NCBI RefSeq assembly: GCF_000499845.2
Contig: NC_023758.2
Coordinates: 25,827,520 to 25,891,519 of the forward strand
Origin: Phaseolus vulgaris
Lineage: Eukaryota > Streptophyta > Magnoliopsida > Fabales > Fabaceae
Length of the DNA stretch: 64,000 nucleotides
Direction of reading: 5' to 3'
The position numbers were made by a program, and so were the translations under genes. Positions 24,437-36,121 of the stretch are shown here, one piece after another. Position 1 is the stretch's first letter, and every line of letters starts with the position of its first letter. The notes under the pieces were generated by a model. That model was given only the letters and a program-made list of their open reading frames with translations, searched no databases and was not told where the DNA came from.

Positions 24437-24856
24437 TTTATTGATGTGCTCAATAACTGAACTAGCAAGTCCTCAATTTGCATTTTCCACCTATTCCCGT
24501 AACATCAAGTTTTCTGTCGTCCGCTAGTCTTACCTTTCCAAAGTCTCTAATAACTGAAATCTGTACCATCAAATTTTTCAATTCGGAACTTCCCGTCGTT
24601 TGTTATCTCAAACGACTAGTCGAGATACTCGATACAATTATTTCCAGATCTTGGCAATCTTTTTTTTTTTTTTTTAAATCAAGAACACAAAAATTGCACC
24701 TCCCAAAATCACTCACCAACAACTGCTAGGACACCGTTGTTCGCACTTCGCACCGCACTAGCGCGCTTCGCACCACCATCGTCGTTGGTCACCACCGTCG
24801 CACTGCACTTTGTGTCGTCTCAAACCAGCAGACCTGTAGAACACACATGCAACCCT

Positions 24857-25095
24857 AGCTTTGGGATTTTGTTGTCGCCCCTGCAAAACCCTAGCATTTG
24901 GACACCATTGTCGCCCTTGCGAAACCCTAGCTTTGGGACATTGTTGTCGCCCCTGCGAAACCTTAGCTTTGGGATGTCGTTGCCACCCCTGCGAAACCTT
25001 AACTTTGGGATGTCGTTGTCACCCCTACGAAACCCTAACTTTGGGACGTTGTTGTCGCCTCTGCGAAACCCTAGATATGGGACGCTGTTGCAGCC
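24857..25095. repeat. 36-bp minisatellite, about 6.5 units
   Basis: The unit reads about GTTGTCGCCCCTGCGAAACC followed by CTAGCTTTGGGACATT. Because 36 is divisible by three, several frames stay open on both strands, which explains the apparent repetitive proteins (SPLRNPSFG on +, RRGDNNVPKLGF on -). Several units contain the telo-box core AAACCCTA. It lies in the leader of the minus-strand Copia-type element, between primer-binding site and gag. Confidence 0.85.
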
Positions 25096-25174
25096 GCTAT
25101 TTTCACGTCTCAAGTCGATTAATTTCTATTGATCGGATCTCTAGTGTGTAAACGAACCAAGCTCTTATGCCACT

Positions 25175-25447
25175 TGATGGAAAAAAACGCACGCGGAAGC
25201 AGCTTACACAATCACGAATCAACTGTAGAAAAATAAATGACACAAGATTTAACGTGTTTCGATGCCAACTGCAACCTACATCCACACGGGCAACTAATAT
25301 GTTTTCATTTTTTCTGTTGCGTACAAAATTACAAGCACAATGATCTCTTTAAATAGAGATAATAAAGGGGACACAATGATTAAGCTCACTCATTAAACAT
25401 GGTGTCTAGTCAGCCCAACCCAATTGGTCCCGACTTCATATCCAACA
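25175..25447 (-). repeat. 5' LTR of the nested Copia-type element
   Basis: The 273-bp LTR contains an insert near ATATGTTTTCATTTTTTCTG that the other LTR lacks. The degenerate primer-binding site TGGCATAAGAGC (minus strand) is adjacent on the left. The right end is followed by the CAAAT half of the target duplication. Confidence 0.85.
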
Positions 25448-26611
25448 CAAATGCGTCATCTTTTTAGTCATATCATGATTAGGGCGAAACAGGATACTCC
25501 TAATTGGATTCTAGATGAGTCTGGTTGTTTCACTCTTATATCGGCTAGGACTATTTTCTTGGATCTAGGAGTTTCCTGTGGTTGAGGGTAAATTTATTTG
25601 GTCTTCGTATCTTTCGCCTTCCAAAACTCTTGTCCTTTGTAAAGTTTTTCATGGGCGGCTTCCTAGAGATCAACATATTCAAAATAAAGGTCTGCATATT
25701 TGGTCTCTGTGTACGCTTTGTGAAAAACACGAGGAATCTATTCAGCATTTATTTTTTGAATGTTCTAATGTTTTGCGTATTTGGAGTTGGGTTCGACAGA
25801 TTTTTCCTACTTTTCATTTCTCTAATAAGGATGTTATTCTCTCTTTTATTAAGAGTGATGATAGTTTTTTGGTTAAATTGATTAAACTTGTTGTGATAAC
25901 TTTTTCTATTTGGATGATATGACGTATGAGGAATTATGCTCGTTTTCAGTATAAGATTGAAGTTTCTAGGACTATTTCGGTTATTAAAGATTTAACTTGT
26001 CTAGTGGAAAAATCGCCTAAAGCTTCAATGAAGAATGATATGTTAGATTTCAACGTGATCAAGTTTTTTTGTATTAATATTCATAATGGTAAAGTTCTTT
26101 CACCAGGCTGGGTTAAAATTAGCATTAATGGGGTTGCTAGGGGATATACTGATTTTGTAATATGTGGAGGTATTTTCCGTGAGAGTATGGGATAATTTAT
26201 TTTTGCGTTTGTTGAAGTTCAAACGGCTCTAGTTGCTGAATTTTATGTGGTTATACATGCTATAGAGGAAGCTAAAACGATGGGGCTTACTAATGTCTTG
26301 TATGGCTAGAATGTGATTCTACTTTGGTTTGTGTTGTGTTTACTGTTAGGACTAATGTTCATTGGATGTTTCGTAATCAATGAAATATTTGTCTTAATTA
26401 CTAAGGGAAAAACAGGTTTATGCTCTGGCTAATTTATAATCTATTCATAGAGAATCTTTTCTTTTAGTATAACAGGCTAAATCATCTAGTAGTCTATTTT
26501 TAGAATTCTTTATTAATAAATATAATTTACTTATGTATCGTCTTTTATAACACAGTTTTGGTCTAGTTCCATATTTTTGTATTTTTTTAATAATTTTTTT
26601 TATGTGAAAAA
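25448..26611 (+). mobile_element. LINE copy 2, right part
   Basis: It continues the LINE interrupted at 21218, matching copy 1 from about 6053 onwards. Readable parts are the zinc-binding segment (25650-25790: CTLCEKHEESIQHLFFECSN) and a damaged RNase H domain (26110-26450, with INGVARG for the expected INTDGAARG type start, so the first acidic residue is lost). It ends in an A-rich tail near 26604-26611. Confidence 0.8.
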
Positions 26612-26910
26612 AATACATCACAAAAGTGTTATTTTATTTAATAAAAAATTCAGAATAAAACTAATTAAAATATTAATATTTTTTTTTATATCAAATACTC
26701 ATATTTTTCAATAATGTAAAATGAAGTTATATTGAACTATTTACTTGAAAAACAGTTTAATATCTAATTCATTGACCCTTCTGGATTTAAAAAATTGACG
26801 AGAGGTTTTACAGTATATTTTATTCATCATTCTGTTCTGTTGTTGAAGAAGTGTGAAACATAAACAGTGCTCAAGAGACAGAGGGTGAAGAAGAATCAAG
26901 AGTCGATGCG
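26612..26910 (+). promoter_or_regulatory. Promoter and 5' UTR region of the CIR-type gene
   Basis: About 300 bp separate the LINE tail from the start codon. The last 80 bases (from about 26830) are purine-rich and leader-like. I see no convincing TATA box. The LINE insertion thus lies very close to the probable core promoter. Confidence 0.35.
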
Positions 26911-29900
26911 ATGGAGGGGGAAGAAGGAGGAGGCATAAGGTTGAGCAAGCGAATCGCGAACGGAGAAGTTGACTACAAGACCAAATCCGGCACTGCCTGG
27001 AGCCACTCCTATCTCAACCAGAAGCCATGGCATCCTCTCTCTTATCCCAACCAACGCCGCAAGTGGATCGCCGAACAAACCCACGCCAATCGCCAACGCC
27101 GCACCGAAGAGGTTTCTCGCGAGGTAAGTTTTCTTCGATTCATGCCATTCCATAGCAATTCATCTTCCAATTAATTCCTCTCTCTTTCCGGTTCCAGTTC
27201 GCGCAGGAGCAGGAGTTCTTTCGCCAAACTAATCTTATCTCCAAGAAGGAGAAGGAAAAGGTTCGCATCGCATTCTCTCTCTTCGTGTTCCATGATTTCA
27301 TTTTCTTCGTGACTCGTTATTTGAAATTAGGGTTTTGTGTAGGTGGAGCTCATGCAAGCTGTTAGTTTCATGTACGTTCGTCCTCCGGGTTACAACGCCG
27401 AAAGCGCCAAAGCTGCGGAAATGAATGATGAGAAGAAACAAGAGGACATGAACAAGGGACCTCAACACGATGATGCTCGTGATGGACCTTCCTCTTCCAT
27501 GTACCTCCTCCGTCGCTTACTTTTTGTTCAATAGTGATGGAATTATTCTGCCACTGGGTTTTAGCTATTGTATGATTGAATATACTCGTGTTTATTGCTT
27601 CCTAGACCACAGAGTACGGATTTGAATGAAGCGAAGAAAAAACCGAGGCCCAAGGATGTTTTTGGGCGGCCTCTTCCGACAGAAGAAGAATTTGAAGTTC
27701 TTAAAAATGCACCAAGGTATGTCAATTGCTGTTATTTTGTGTTTGTATTATTGCCTGGCCTGCGTATGCAGTGCTCTTCCTAGGATTGAAACCTCTTGTT
27801 TTGAGATGAATGTGTTTTATAATGTTCAAACACTATACGGTGATGTGCTTATTTTAATTTGGTTGGGTTGCTTCGTTTGTTGTGAATCAGAAGTATAATT
27901 GAGTCTTAGACTAGGAAATTAGATTTTTTGCTGCTTGTGGAGATCAGGTTATTTTGTTGTTGTCTCAGTTATGGGTTAAAATAAATAGGTCAAACAGTTC
28001 TCAGAGTGGAACTTCAATTATTTATCATTGGAATCACTTGGATAACTTGAGTATGACTCAAAACATTTTAACGTTGAAATAAGGATAATTATGAAGTAAA
28101 TACCAATTTAGACTCTAAAAGATGGATTCTATATTCTGTCCAATGTCGAAACTTGAAAGGATAGAGTAGCCGTATTGGTCTTTCCAAAGGTTTTTATTTT
28201 TTATTTTTTTCAGTACAAGCTGATGAAATTAAGGTTTAAAAATTTGCTCATTGCTATACGCCATTCTTTAGTGAACCTAACATTTAGGTTTGAAGTTTAA
28301 ACTTATCGGAAGTGACAGATTCACTAGAGGAAACTATTCTTTCTTCCTCATTTTGAGAAGTTTGGATGTTAACACCTCAGTTTAAAACAAGTACACTTGA
28401 GCATTTCTTACTTGTGGGGGTATAGGGAAAAAATCATCTGTAGTTGTTACATCATGGATGTGTGGTACATGTTAAATCACCATATATGTGTTGAAAGTGT
28501 CCGAAATATGTAGTATATCAAGTGCATCCTAGATCAGTTTGTTGGTATTGACAGATTGATAAAACTCTTCACATTTAATTGGTGCTGTTAGACCCCATAA
28601 ACTTTTGTAAACCTATTTAATTGTGCTTTTAGTAACTGAATGGTTTTTAGACTGGAAACAGGAGTTCCTGCCAGGGTGAAACCTTTTGCAGTTGAAGTAC
28701 GCAATGTAAAATGTTTAAGATGTGGGAACTACGGTCACCAAAGTGGCGATCGTGAATGTCCCTTGAAGGATATTATAATGCCTAGTGAGGAAAGCAGATT
28801 GAAAAGAGACGATCCCTTGAATGCCATCCTTGCTCACACAGATCCTACTGAGGTCAGTTGCTAATTTAAGTGAACCATTGTTTTGAAGATTTTACAATTC
28901 AGTCTCTAACTTTGTGAATGGTTTACACTTGTGTCAGTAGAGTTTAGTCTCGTTAAATTTTTCTAATAATTTTTTGTTGACAAATTTATTAATTTCAATT
29001 TTGAAAGTAGATGTTCTTTGTGTATTCTTTTATTTCCTCACTCTTTTATTAAAGAAATAATACGTTTGTCTTTTCAATTCAATTTCACTGTTTGAAGCTA
29101 CTGAATTGCAATGTATCTTATAAAATTAATACAACTTGTGCCATGGTAAAATTAATCACAAACTGGTCGCATATGCTGAAAATTACATGTGCAAAATTGT
29201 CATTTCTGCTTATCTTACTTTATTTCAATGCCAATCTCTAATTAGGTTAAGATCATCGGGAACATAAATTCACTTGCAACCAATCGTTGACTATCTGCAA
29301 TCTCTGATGAGTCTATTTGGGTTAGCTAGTTTTACTTTTATCAAAGATGAAAGTGAAAATGTTCTAGTGAGAGATTATGTGAAATAATCAAAACCAAACA
29401 TGCATATCTGTATGAAAAAGCTAATTTAGAACATGGAAATGAGAAAAACTCCCTCTTATAGATGAAGGGCAGAAAAATATGATTTCAGGAAGAATTTGAA
29501 AACTCAAGATTAGCTGGACAATTTTAGATTTTCTGCAGTCTTTTTAGCATGCCTCCCACCATCCTTTATTGCACTCAATTTGCTTTTGGGAAATGCATTT
29601 TTATGTGTTGTGCAAATTGTAACTTGAAGATTGAAGATGTGTACTACTTTTTATCTCCCAAAAGATTATATAACGTTGACATATATTTTATTATGTTTGG
29701 CAACTGATGCAGCCCCTAAAATGGGAGCTCAAGCAGAGGCCGGGAATCAGTCCTCCTCGTGGAGGTTTCAAACCAGATGATCCCAACCAGCAGATAGTTG
29801 CCGAGGACATATTTGATGAGTATGGAGGTATCTGCTAGCAGCTTACTTTTGAACTTATTTGGTGGATGCCTTTAAGTCTTGGATTTTCGTCTAAAGCAAT

Positions 29901-30984
29901 CATAATTATTACCTATTTTTCAGGTTTTCTTGGTATGGATAGTATACCTGAGTTATTAACCAACTTTTCTAAGAAACCAAAGAAGTCCAAAAGGAGCAAG
30001 CACAAAAGGCAGCAACAAATAAATTCAGATAGTGAAGCATCATCTGAGGATGGAGAGAGGAGGCGTAAGAAAAAAAAGGTTAAGGTAAACAAAAAGATGC
30101 AAGGTCATGCAAGGTCTAGTTCATCCGAAACTTCAGTCTCTGAAGGTCACAGAAGGAGCAGATACAAGAGTCTGCATTCGTCCGAAGATTCTGACAGTTA
30201 CAGGAATTGTCAAAGTAAGTCTAAACATGAGCGTTCCTTTTTGTCTAAAGGTTCTGACCGTCCTAGACACAGTAGGAGTAAACATGGCAGAAGAAAGCAT
30301 CCTTATTCATCTGAAGATTCCGACAATCAGAGGGATGATCAAAGTAGAAAGAATGTACAAAAGCATGAGAGGAAAGATACCAAAAAAAGTAAAGATGACA
30401 GAAGAAGGCATCCTTATTCATCTGAAGATTCTGACAGTCAGAGGGCTGATCGAAGTAGAAAGAATGTACCAAAGCATGAGAGGAAAGATACCAAAAGAAG
30501 ACGTTCATATTCGGATGAGGATTCTGGTCCTGCATGTGATCATGCTGATAACATGAGCAGGGATGTGATTTCTTATTCATCTGATTCTAATCAACAAAGA
30601 CAATCCAAGTTTAAAAGGAGCAGCCATAAGCACTCATCAACCACCTATTCTGATTCGCAAAAACATCACAATTTTTTTGGTTTTGATCGCTACCAAGGAA
30701 ATCAGAACAGCGGAGCTGTACATTCTTATTCACCTGAAGATTCTAATGTGGACAGAGACGATCAAAATAGAAGAATCAAACAAAGGTATACTCCTAAGTG
30801 TTCTAAACATCCCGAGAATGATATGGATAAACAGAATGGAAAAAAGCAGTATTCTTTGAAGGATTCTAGTGCCGATGGATATCATAGAAGTAAAACAGGT
30901 AGATATGAGCGTTCTTATTCATCCGATTATGCTGATCATCGTGAGAAACATCACGAGTCAAGAAGGAGGAACTCCAAGCGATGA
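26911..30984 (+). CDS. CIR1: CIR-N / zinc-knuckle nuclear protein with SR-rich tail
   Basis: Seven exons (26911-27123, 27198-27260, 27343-27500, 27606-27716, 28651-28852, 29713-29827, 29924-30984) join in frame to 640 codons, all with GT/AG borders. The N-terminus has the Cir_N pattern (KPWHPLSYPNQRRKW, then FMYVRPPG). A CCHC-like knuckle in VEVRNVKCLRCGNYGH uses C203, C206, H211 and C218. Both blocks resemble human CIR1, known as a corepressor and splicing-associated nuclear protein. The C-terminal half (from about residue 290) is low-complexity Ser/Lys/Arg/Asp with many YSSEDSD repeats, like SR-related splicing proteins. A nuclear role in transcription or pre-mRNA processing is inferred from the family. 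Exon 7 contains a 111-bp tandem duplication. Confidence 0.88.
30289..30510 (+). repeat. 111-bp in-frame tandem duplication in CIR-type exon 7
   Basis: The copies at 30289-30399 and 30400-30510 each encode 37 residues running from a HPYSSEDSD block to a KHERKDTK block. The substitutions are few, so the duplication looks fairly recent. The copy number of the SR-like unit may vary between accessions. Confidence 0.8.
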
Positions 30985-32419
30985 ATAGCTACCTCATTGC
31001 AACTGTCACAAATGATTAGATCAGGCATAGCAGGTCTTCGTAATGGATGCCAAAATAGTCACACCGGTGTCATCGTCTTGTTCACTGCGCCCATATGTCT
31101 ATTAAAGTTTTTTATGTATTAAAGAGGCAGTGAGTCTTGTACTGTGTGTTTCCTATATTACTTTCGATTAACAGTTGGCCTTCCCTTTATTGATTTCCTT
31201 CTTTAAAAAAAGAAGTCTTTTATTTTGCTCATTCAATTTTTTGGATTCCTCTTCTGAAGTAAAAAACACTTAATTTAGAGGATAAAGAAAACAATTCAAT
31301 TTTGTTGTGAGGGCATCAAGTATATAAATGTGTAACGAGTTTAATATAATGAATTATCAGTGTGAAGTGAATTTATGGCATTTTGTGTTAGTATGATTTT
31401 TTAAGATAACTATTGTATGAGTTAAAAGCATTTTGTATATAATTATTTGAGATTAAGGAATAGTAATTGTAATTTTTTTTTTCATTGCCTTTCACTTTAA
31501 AACAAAATCCATGTTTCCCGGCTCAAACCCCTGATAACGTTGGGACTTTTCATAAGTGAAATTATAATTTCGTCTTTTTGAGTTTCAATTTTCTGTTACT
31601 AATTTAATTTTATCCAATCTCATTGTATTAAATTATGACTTATAGTATACAACAGTATAAACCTTTCACAAACTTTTCTCCTTCATAAACAATTAACAAT
31701 TTTGTATTAAAAAATTATCAAAAACCAAGTTACAAAAAGGGCGTTGAGCCGTTAATTCGCAGGCTTGATAAAATGTGCAAAATGAATAAAATAGCCAAAT
31801 ACAACAAAGAAATAGAATTTGACATTCGGTACCTTTTCCTTTAATAATTTATGTTTTCAATGTCTGATAAACAAATGTCGAAAGTAAAAAACAAAAATTG
31901 AATCACTGTAATTTATATGGGTAACATGAATCCACAGTTAATTCGTGAATATCAGTCACCTTGGATTCATGTGATGCAAATTGTTGGCCAGTCCAATGAT
32001 GTGCTTGTTTGGTTGTGAACATACGTCATCATCTTTGAAGCAAAAAAGTACTTGCTTAGTCATTTTTAAAAATTTTAGGTTTTGGTTTGTTGGAAAACTC
32101 AGATCCTTAATTCAAATGCAACCTCGTTATATATAACAAATCATGTGATGTCGATAGCGAATAACTGAATGTAAGATTCTAAAATAACAATGCTGATAAC
32201 ATGTGACTAGGAAAGATCATGCACATATACTAAAACACTATCAATGTGAAAGCAGTCAGTAGACAAAATAACACCACTTTCAAAACCCCCCTAGTCCGAT
32301 ACCACAAATTTCCATGTTTCTTACCGGTTGGTCACAAACCGTGTAATTCCAAACCGAAATAACCTATTTAATATACTGGAAAAAGTTCCCATCACTAAGT
32401 GTACCTTCAAAGATGATTA
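30985..32419. other. Intergenic region between convergent genes
   Basis: The start should hold the 3' UTR of the CIR-type gene, and the end the 3' UTR of the minus-strand SWIB gene. The remainder is AT-rich with no recognised element. Confidence 0.5.
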
Positions 32420-33968
32420 TCAGCCTGATTTCACAAAATGATTAGACAGCAATGAAGCAATCTCTGTGAACCCAACCTTATCCTTCCCACCAAAAATGGT
32501 CTTCAGCTTTGCATCACAAAAGACCTCCTTCTTATTTGAAGGATTCTGCATAAGAGAAGCTCCGTCGTCATGCATAGTAAAGACAGACAACACTGAAAGG
32601 ACACAAAATAAATTATCCTACTTCTATGCGTGTGTTTGGATTTCAGCTGCTGGAGTTAACAACAAAACAACTCACTGTAACTTTTAATTCAACTAGAGTT
32701 CAAGAATAATCTTGCTTTTAACTGTATGTGAAGAAAATTATCATACATGTTTGTACAATTGTCAACGGAAGATGAAAGTTAGTTTGGGATTCCCAACTGA
32801 AATCCAAACACACCCTATAAACAATACCCTGAAAACTTCCAGTTATTTAATAACAGAAAGAAGAAGAAAAATACAAAAAATGAAGGAAAACATACAGCAG
32901 AAAGATGCCAGCATAAACGAAGGAAAAAAGCCAACAAGATTAGGATTGCCATTAGTAACTCACAATTGAACTAAAAAAGTATTATCTCAAAAGATAAGGA
33001 TCAGACAGAAACTCCAGAAACCAGCTGATATATAATCATAAACTATACCCCTTCCAAAACAAATTATCACTAAATAATAACAAACCATCTTAATACAAAC
33101 AATTAAGGCCCTATTTTGGTCCCTGCCATTATAAGCGTCTTACTTTAGTCCTTCCTTGAATTCACACAATTTTCACTCTAGTTCATCACTGTACAAATCG
33201 CCTTCCCTTTGCAAATCCTTTTTGATGCAATACGGGCTGTAAAAATCAAGCTAAAAAGGACTAAAATGAAAGACTTTTTCAAAGTCAGCAACTAAAGCGA
33301 AGGCTTTATGAAACCCGAGACCAAAATGACTATTCCATTCAGTTCCAATAACTAGAACAACGGTTTACGCAATACAAAGCACATCAGAGCCACGACACTA
33401 AACCCTAAAAGACAAAAAGGCAACACATTTCTAGCCTCACTGGCCGATCAAAAAAATATTCTAGCCTCACTGATGCAACAATGCTAGTAATCTCACTTAA
33501 CAAGCAAAACACAGTCAAGAGTTATTATACCAAACGAAATAAACAACACTCACTATAACACGTGATAAGCACTAAATTAATCTCTACATCCCAAAAATCT
33601 CTACAGTGAAAATAGTCTCTACTGAGAATTTAAAAATGAGCTGAAAAACTAAGATCGCGGAAAGAAATAGCAGCATTGATCGAGAACGGAAACAAGACCT
33701 GAAGATTCTGCTGCTTGATGTACTCCCACACTTTCTTAACCGCGACAGTTCGCGACACTTCAGAAGCGCCGACGAAGTTTCCCAGCTCGGAAGAGACCGG
33801 AACCGCCTTCTGAATGCCGGTGTTGGCTCTGACCATAGTCGTTTTCTTCACCGCGGATTTTGTGCCAGCTCCGTCGGATGGAGGAGCTTTTACCTTGGCC
33901 GCGCTCTTCGCCGCCGCCGCCATGAAGGCCCTGCCGGCGGTCGCACCGAAAACCCTAGTTAGTCCCAT
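32420..33968 (-). CDS. SWIB/MDM2-domain protein, probably organellar
   Basis: Exon 1 is 33968-33699 (90 codons); exon 2 is 32545-32420 (41 codons plus TGA). They are joined by a 1153-bp phase-0 intron with GT/AG ends. The product is 131 aa. Residues 1-30 (MGLTRVFGATAGRAF...) are basic and Ala-rich without acidic residues, like a mitochondrial or plastid transit peptide. The SWIB domain spans about 60-129 (ELGNFVGASEVSRTVAVKKV in exon 1, KDKVGFTEIASLLSNHF in exon 2). Small plant SWIB proteins occur in nucleus, mitochondria and plastids and are linked to DNA compaction or chromatin; the exact role here is unknown. Exon 2 is too short to stand out as an ORF and was found by extending the domain. 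Confidence 0.9.
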
Positions 33969-34356
33969 ATTCGCTCTGCAAAAACCCTTGCTCTGGAATT
34001 ACGAAACCCTAGAGAGTGAGTTAGAGGGTTTAGGCTTTTGGGTTCCCTCCTCCTCGATGATCCCACGGAACTTTTCGATTGTTACGAGTGCGTGCATTTA
34101 GGAGTGACGTGGCGGGTTTTTATTGGGTTATAATCTAAGAGAGCTCGTAGATGATGACGTGTTCCATTATGTATGGAAGCCAATGCGTACCGTTGTGTAT
34201 TAAACTGAAATATTACAATGCTTTAGTTACTTTCATTTTTGAGTTCTCTCTCCCTTGTTTCCCGCTTACGAGTTTTTTTCTTCTCTCCCAAATATTGCTT
34301 TTAAGTTTTCTTTTTATCTGTTTCATTTATGATAAAAAGAAAATTGTAATGTGGGA
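33969..34356. other. Upstream flank of the minus-strand SWIB gene
   Basis: The 5' UTR and promoter of the SWIB gene at 32420-33968 should lie here. The AAACCCTAG telo-box-like motifs near 33952 (at the start of the CDS) and 34004 are typical of promoters and leaders of plant growth and organelle-related genes. No gene starts on the + strand. Confidence 0.4.

Positions 34357-34404
<48 letters not shown>
34357..34404. repeat. (AT)n microsatellite
   Basis: About 45 bases of nearly pure AT dinucleotide repeat, a likely length-polymorphic marker. Confidence 0.9.
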
Positions 34405-34408
<4 letters not shown>

Positions 34409-36121
34409 GTCTTAAGCTCTTTTACTTGCTTTAACACGAGGTACTAAAAGGATCCCAATAAAAAAATTTCAATACTCTTCATAAAGCTAATTCGAAAACA
34501 TTTGCTAAACAAAATGTTAATTAATTGTTTTTCTAAAAAATGTATGTTTTTAAGAATATTTATTGTATATAAAAATTATATTTAATTTTTCTATCTATTT
34601 CTCTCTCACGTCTACTTTGTCTGTATAAAAAGTATACGTCATTTCAAAATTACAGTAAAAGATTTTTTCTATTATGTTGAGTTTGTTTGCCTTAAATTAT
34701 TTTAGCTTTACCACTATGAAATTTGAAAATGAAAAAAACTATACTCTTAACTTTTTTATGTTTCATGTATTTATTTTATTTATCTATGAAAACTGATGTT
34801 AATTAAAATTATGATAACATGTTAAAAAAAATATTATATTGACATGCGTTCTATGAAATTTGAAAGCTAAAAAAATTCTTTGTGTTGAACAATATGGATA
34901 TTTATTTTTTTATATAAGAATCGACGTCAATTAAAATTACAATAATATTTTTTTATTCTTTAACACTCTTTCCAATTAAGATCATTTTAGTCTTGTTACT
35001 ATGAAATTTGAAAATTAAAAAAAAATATCACTTTTCTATATTATGACATTTATGTGTTTGATAATATAAGTATACCTTTCTATCTTCTTTATTTCTGCTC
35101 AACACCAAACTATACATAAATTTAAGCAATTTGAGAATAAAATTTATTAAAACAATAATTTGTAGTTTGGTTTGTTGGCCACAAAATATTTTTTTTCGTT
35201 TTTTTATAATTATTAGATTGTAAAAAAAAAATTAAATAATTAATCATGATGAAATTAGATTAAATATTTAGAGTAGTTTTGAAGCAAACTAGTATTACAA
35301 AAAATATATACATTTATAGTATTTGTTTTCACATAATAAATAATTATTCACTTTATAAAACCATTTTTTTAAGAATACAATATTTGAAAATGTTAAACTA
35401 ACATGTATTGTATTAAAATAATTTGATTATAATTTTTCAAAGAAGTATTTCTTACACTAAAAATGTTTATTTGATTACTTCCAAGGTAAGCGGATTATGT
35501 TATAACTGTCTAAAAACATCCCAACATGTTTTCACAATTATATTAATTATTTATATTGCATTTATAATCAACTTTTAATTTCTCTGGATAGTTTTATCAA
35601 TTTTACAATTGTATATAACTATATATTGATTTATTAATTATTTAATTATTAATTTGATATCAACCAATATTAAAAAACATAGGATAGTTAGGATTTTTAA
35701 AGTAGATGTATTAAGTAAATCTATGTCTTAATATTCCAAACTAGTTTATTATAGTAGAATATAAACAAATTAAACAAATAACTTAATATTTATGATTATG
35801 GAAGTTTTACACCATCATTTTGAATGAATACTATATGAAACATTTTTATTTAATTTATTGGTTATATTATATTTTTACTACCCCATCTTATTTTATTATT
35901 ATATCATTAAAATATTGGTAAATTGATATTTATTTAACAAAAAGATAGAATATGATTTTGGAAATTATATGATAAAAAAATTAAATTTGATAAAAGTTCA
36001 ATGGTAAATTTTATAAATTGTAAAAATTAAATAATAAAATTTAATTGGAAATAAAGGGCAGGGAGGGAATCCCTTAATTAATTAGATAGAAATATATAAT
36101 GTATATAATTTTGATATCTAA
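34405..36121. other. AT-rich intergenic DNA, nothing recognised
   Basis: Very AT-rich, with stops in all frames. No element ends, RNA gene or open frame of note. Confidence 0.5.

Larger units (their letters stand above)
22614..24555 (-). repeat. Tandem triplication of a gag-protease unit
   Basis: Three consecutive units of about 620-625 bp lie at about 22614-23232 (A), 23233-23857 (B) and 23858-24480 (C), with the start of a fourth at 24481-24555. Each unit begins near CATTTTCCACC and CCCGTAAC. Units B and C are closer to each other than to A: both have GACCAATGAATCCCC and both carry the same TAG stop, where A keeps CAG. The last duplication therefore made B and C after that mutation. Confidence 0.9.
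21219..25447 (-). mobile_element. Non-autonomous Copia-type LTR element nested in the LINE
   Basis: The element is 4229 bp. Its LTRs (21219-21481 and 25175-25447) start TGATGGAAAAAAACGC and end CCAACA on the + strand. The target duplication is CAGAT (21214-21218) against CAAAT (25448-25452), one mismatch. On the minus strand the order is 5' LTR, a degenerate primer-binding site (TGGCATAAGAGC, just left of 25175), a leader with a 36-bp minisatellite, three tandem gag-protease units (24481 back to about 22614), a non-coding stretch carrying a MITE-like insertion, a purine tract (AAGTGGGAGAT) and the 3' LTR. No integrase or reverse transcriptase is readable, so it depended on other elements for movement. 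Confidence 0.85.

Noticed and set aside
24737..25132. Repetitive 131-, 97- and 96-codon open frames
   Set aside because: All are the same 36-bp minisatellite read in different frames; a repeat length divisible by three keeps them open.
30107..30859. Overlapping frames on both strands in CIR-type exon 7
   Set aside because: Shadows of the low-complexity SR-rich coding sequence in other frames.
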